Source of the DNA: Prochlorococcus sp. AG-436-J02
GTDB lineage: Bacteria > Cyanobacteriota > Cyanobacteriia > PCC-6307 > Cyanobiaceae
NCBI GenBank assembly: GCA_003212625.1
Contig: QCPI01000006.1
Location: 1-55,616 of the forward strand
Length of the DNA stretch: 55,616 nucleotides
Reading direction: 5' to 3'
Under the pieces are notes generated by a model. It was not told where the DNA came from, did no database searches, and was given only the letters and a program-made list of their open reading frames with translations. The position numbers and the translations under genes were made by a program. Below are positions 55,300 through 55,616 of the stretch, one piece after another (within the stretch, counting starts at the first letter, position 1; every line of letters starts with the position of its first letter).

Positions 55300-55616
55300 A
55301 TGTTGAAAAGATTTTTAAAAATATGTTTAACAATAGCTGTTTTTTCTTCACCATCTTTTTCTTTCCAAGCTAATTCTTCTACTTTGGTTACTGATAATCC
55401 AAAGGAGATTATCGACCAGGTATGGCAAATAATATATAGGGATTTTTTGGATTATTCAGGAAAATATAAGGTAGAGGATTGGATTAAATTAAGAAAGGAA
55501 ATCCTGTCAAATAAATATCTCGATAACGAAGATGCATATATTGTTATTGAAGATATGTTAACCAAATTAGATGATCCTTATACAAGATTTTTAGATCCTA
55601 AAGAATTCAATGAAAT
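55300..55616 (+). CDS. C-terminal processing protease (CtpA-like), 3' partial
   Basis: Runs off the right edge. A signal peptide (FLKICLTIAVFSSPSFSFQA) starts the protein, followed by the CtpA N-terminal helical block: IIDQVWQIIYRDFLD, then W and LDDPYTRFLDPKEFNE, which is the family signature before the PDZ domain. In photosynthetic organisms CtpA cleaves the C-terminal tail of the D1 protein in the lumen. ATG at 55300, 55 bases after ispG. The catalytic Ser/Lys lie outside the window, so CtpA versus a CtpB/C paralogue is open. Confidence 0.85.
   Translation, partial: MLKRFLKICLTIAVFSSPSFSFQANSSTLVTDNPKEIIDQVWQIIYRDFLDYSGKYKVEDWIKLRKEILSNKYLDNEDAYIVIEDMLTKLDDPYTRFLDPKEFNE

Overview
The window looks like a stretch of a low-light Prochlorococcus chromosome (the NATL-like LLI group is my best guess, from memory rather than a search). 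The DNA is very AT-rich and gene-dense. It carries a pcb divinyl-chlorophyll antenna gene, a monomeric B12-dependent ribonucleotide reductase, a plant/cyanobacterial CrtL-type lycopene cyclase, a CPP1-like J-like protein, DUF2811 and DUF3531 proteins and a phnD-phnC-phnE transporter, all typical of marine picocyanobacteria. I see no CRISPR array, insertion sequence, prophage or rRNA. One tRNA is present.

Layout. 1-4.7 kb: a 5'-truncated DEDDh exonuclease, small unknown genes, hisS and a UDP-glucose dehydrogenase of eukaryote-like type. 4.7-5.7 kb: a long, mostly non-coding leader region with one small antisense-oriented ORF, then pcb and its strong terminator. 7.1-15.7 kb: a GltS-like symporter, a GST, a GIY-YIG/membrane protein, an SDR-lycopene cyclase pair, a protochlorophyllide-reductase-like SDR, an MscS channel and an isochorismatase-like hydrolase. 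15.8-21.4 kb: a Fur-family regulator, an ArsS-like radical SAM enzyme, and a divergent cluster of a StpA-like phosphatase, a G3P-dehydrogenase-like protein and a sugar-kinase-like phosphotransferase. 21.4-25.7 kb: metY and metA (sulfur assimilation into homocysteine) and a FAD-linked oxidase whose only plausible start is ATT. 25.8-30 kb: CbiX chelatase, DUF2811, a GMC oxidoreductase and a lumenal pentapeptide protein. 30-37.7 kb: a low-density stretch around tRNA-Ser(TGA) with two large GT39-like membrane glycosyltransferases, a zinc-ribbon methyltransferase, big gaps and a long hairpin. 37.9-48.5 kb: housekeeping genes (nrdJ, prfC, cpp1-like, hslO, an ABC ATPase, rsmE, DUF92). 48.5-52.9 kb: an aspC-phnD-phnC-phnE-SGNH hydrolase run on the minus strand. 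53-55.6 kb: a VOC protein, a family-4-like uracil-DNA glycosylase, ispG and the start of a C-terminal processing protease.

How the genes work together. Isoprenoid/pigment supply (ispG, crtL, DUF92/VTE6-like, POR-like, CPP1-like) and light harvesting (pcb) recur. B12 and siroheme chemistry is represented by cbiX, and the B12-dependent NrdJ is a consumer of cobalamin. MetA has the glutamate that marks acetyl-CoA use, which fits direct sulfhydrylation by the adjacent MetY. The most system-like unexplained unit is the StpA-like / G3PDH-like / kinase cluster at 17.3-21.4 kb, which I read as a candidate polyol or glycoside (compatible-solute) pathway. All family assignments come from motifs and remembered sequence resemblance; no search was run.
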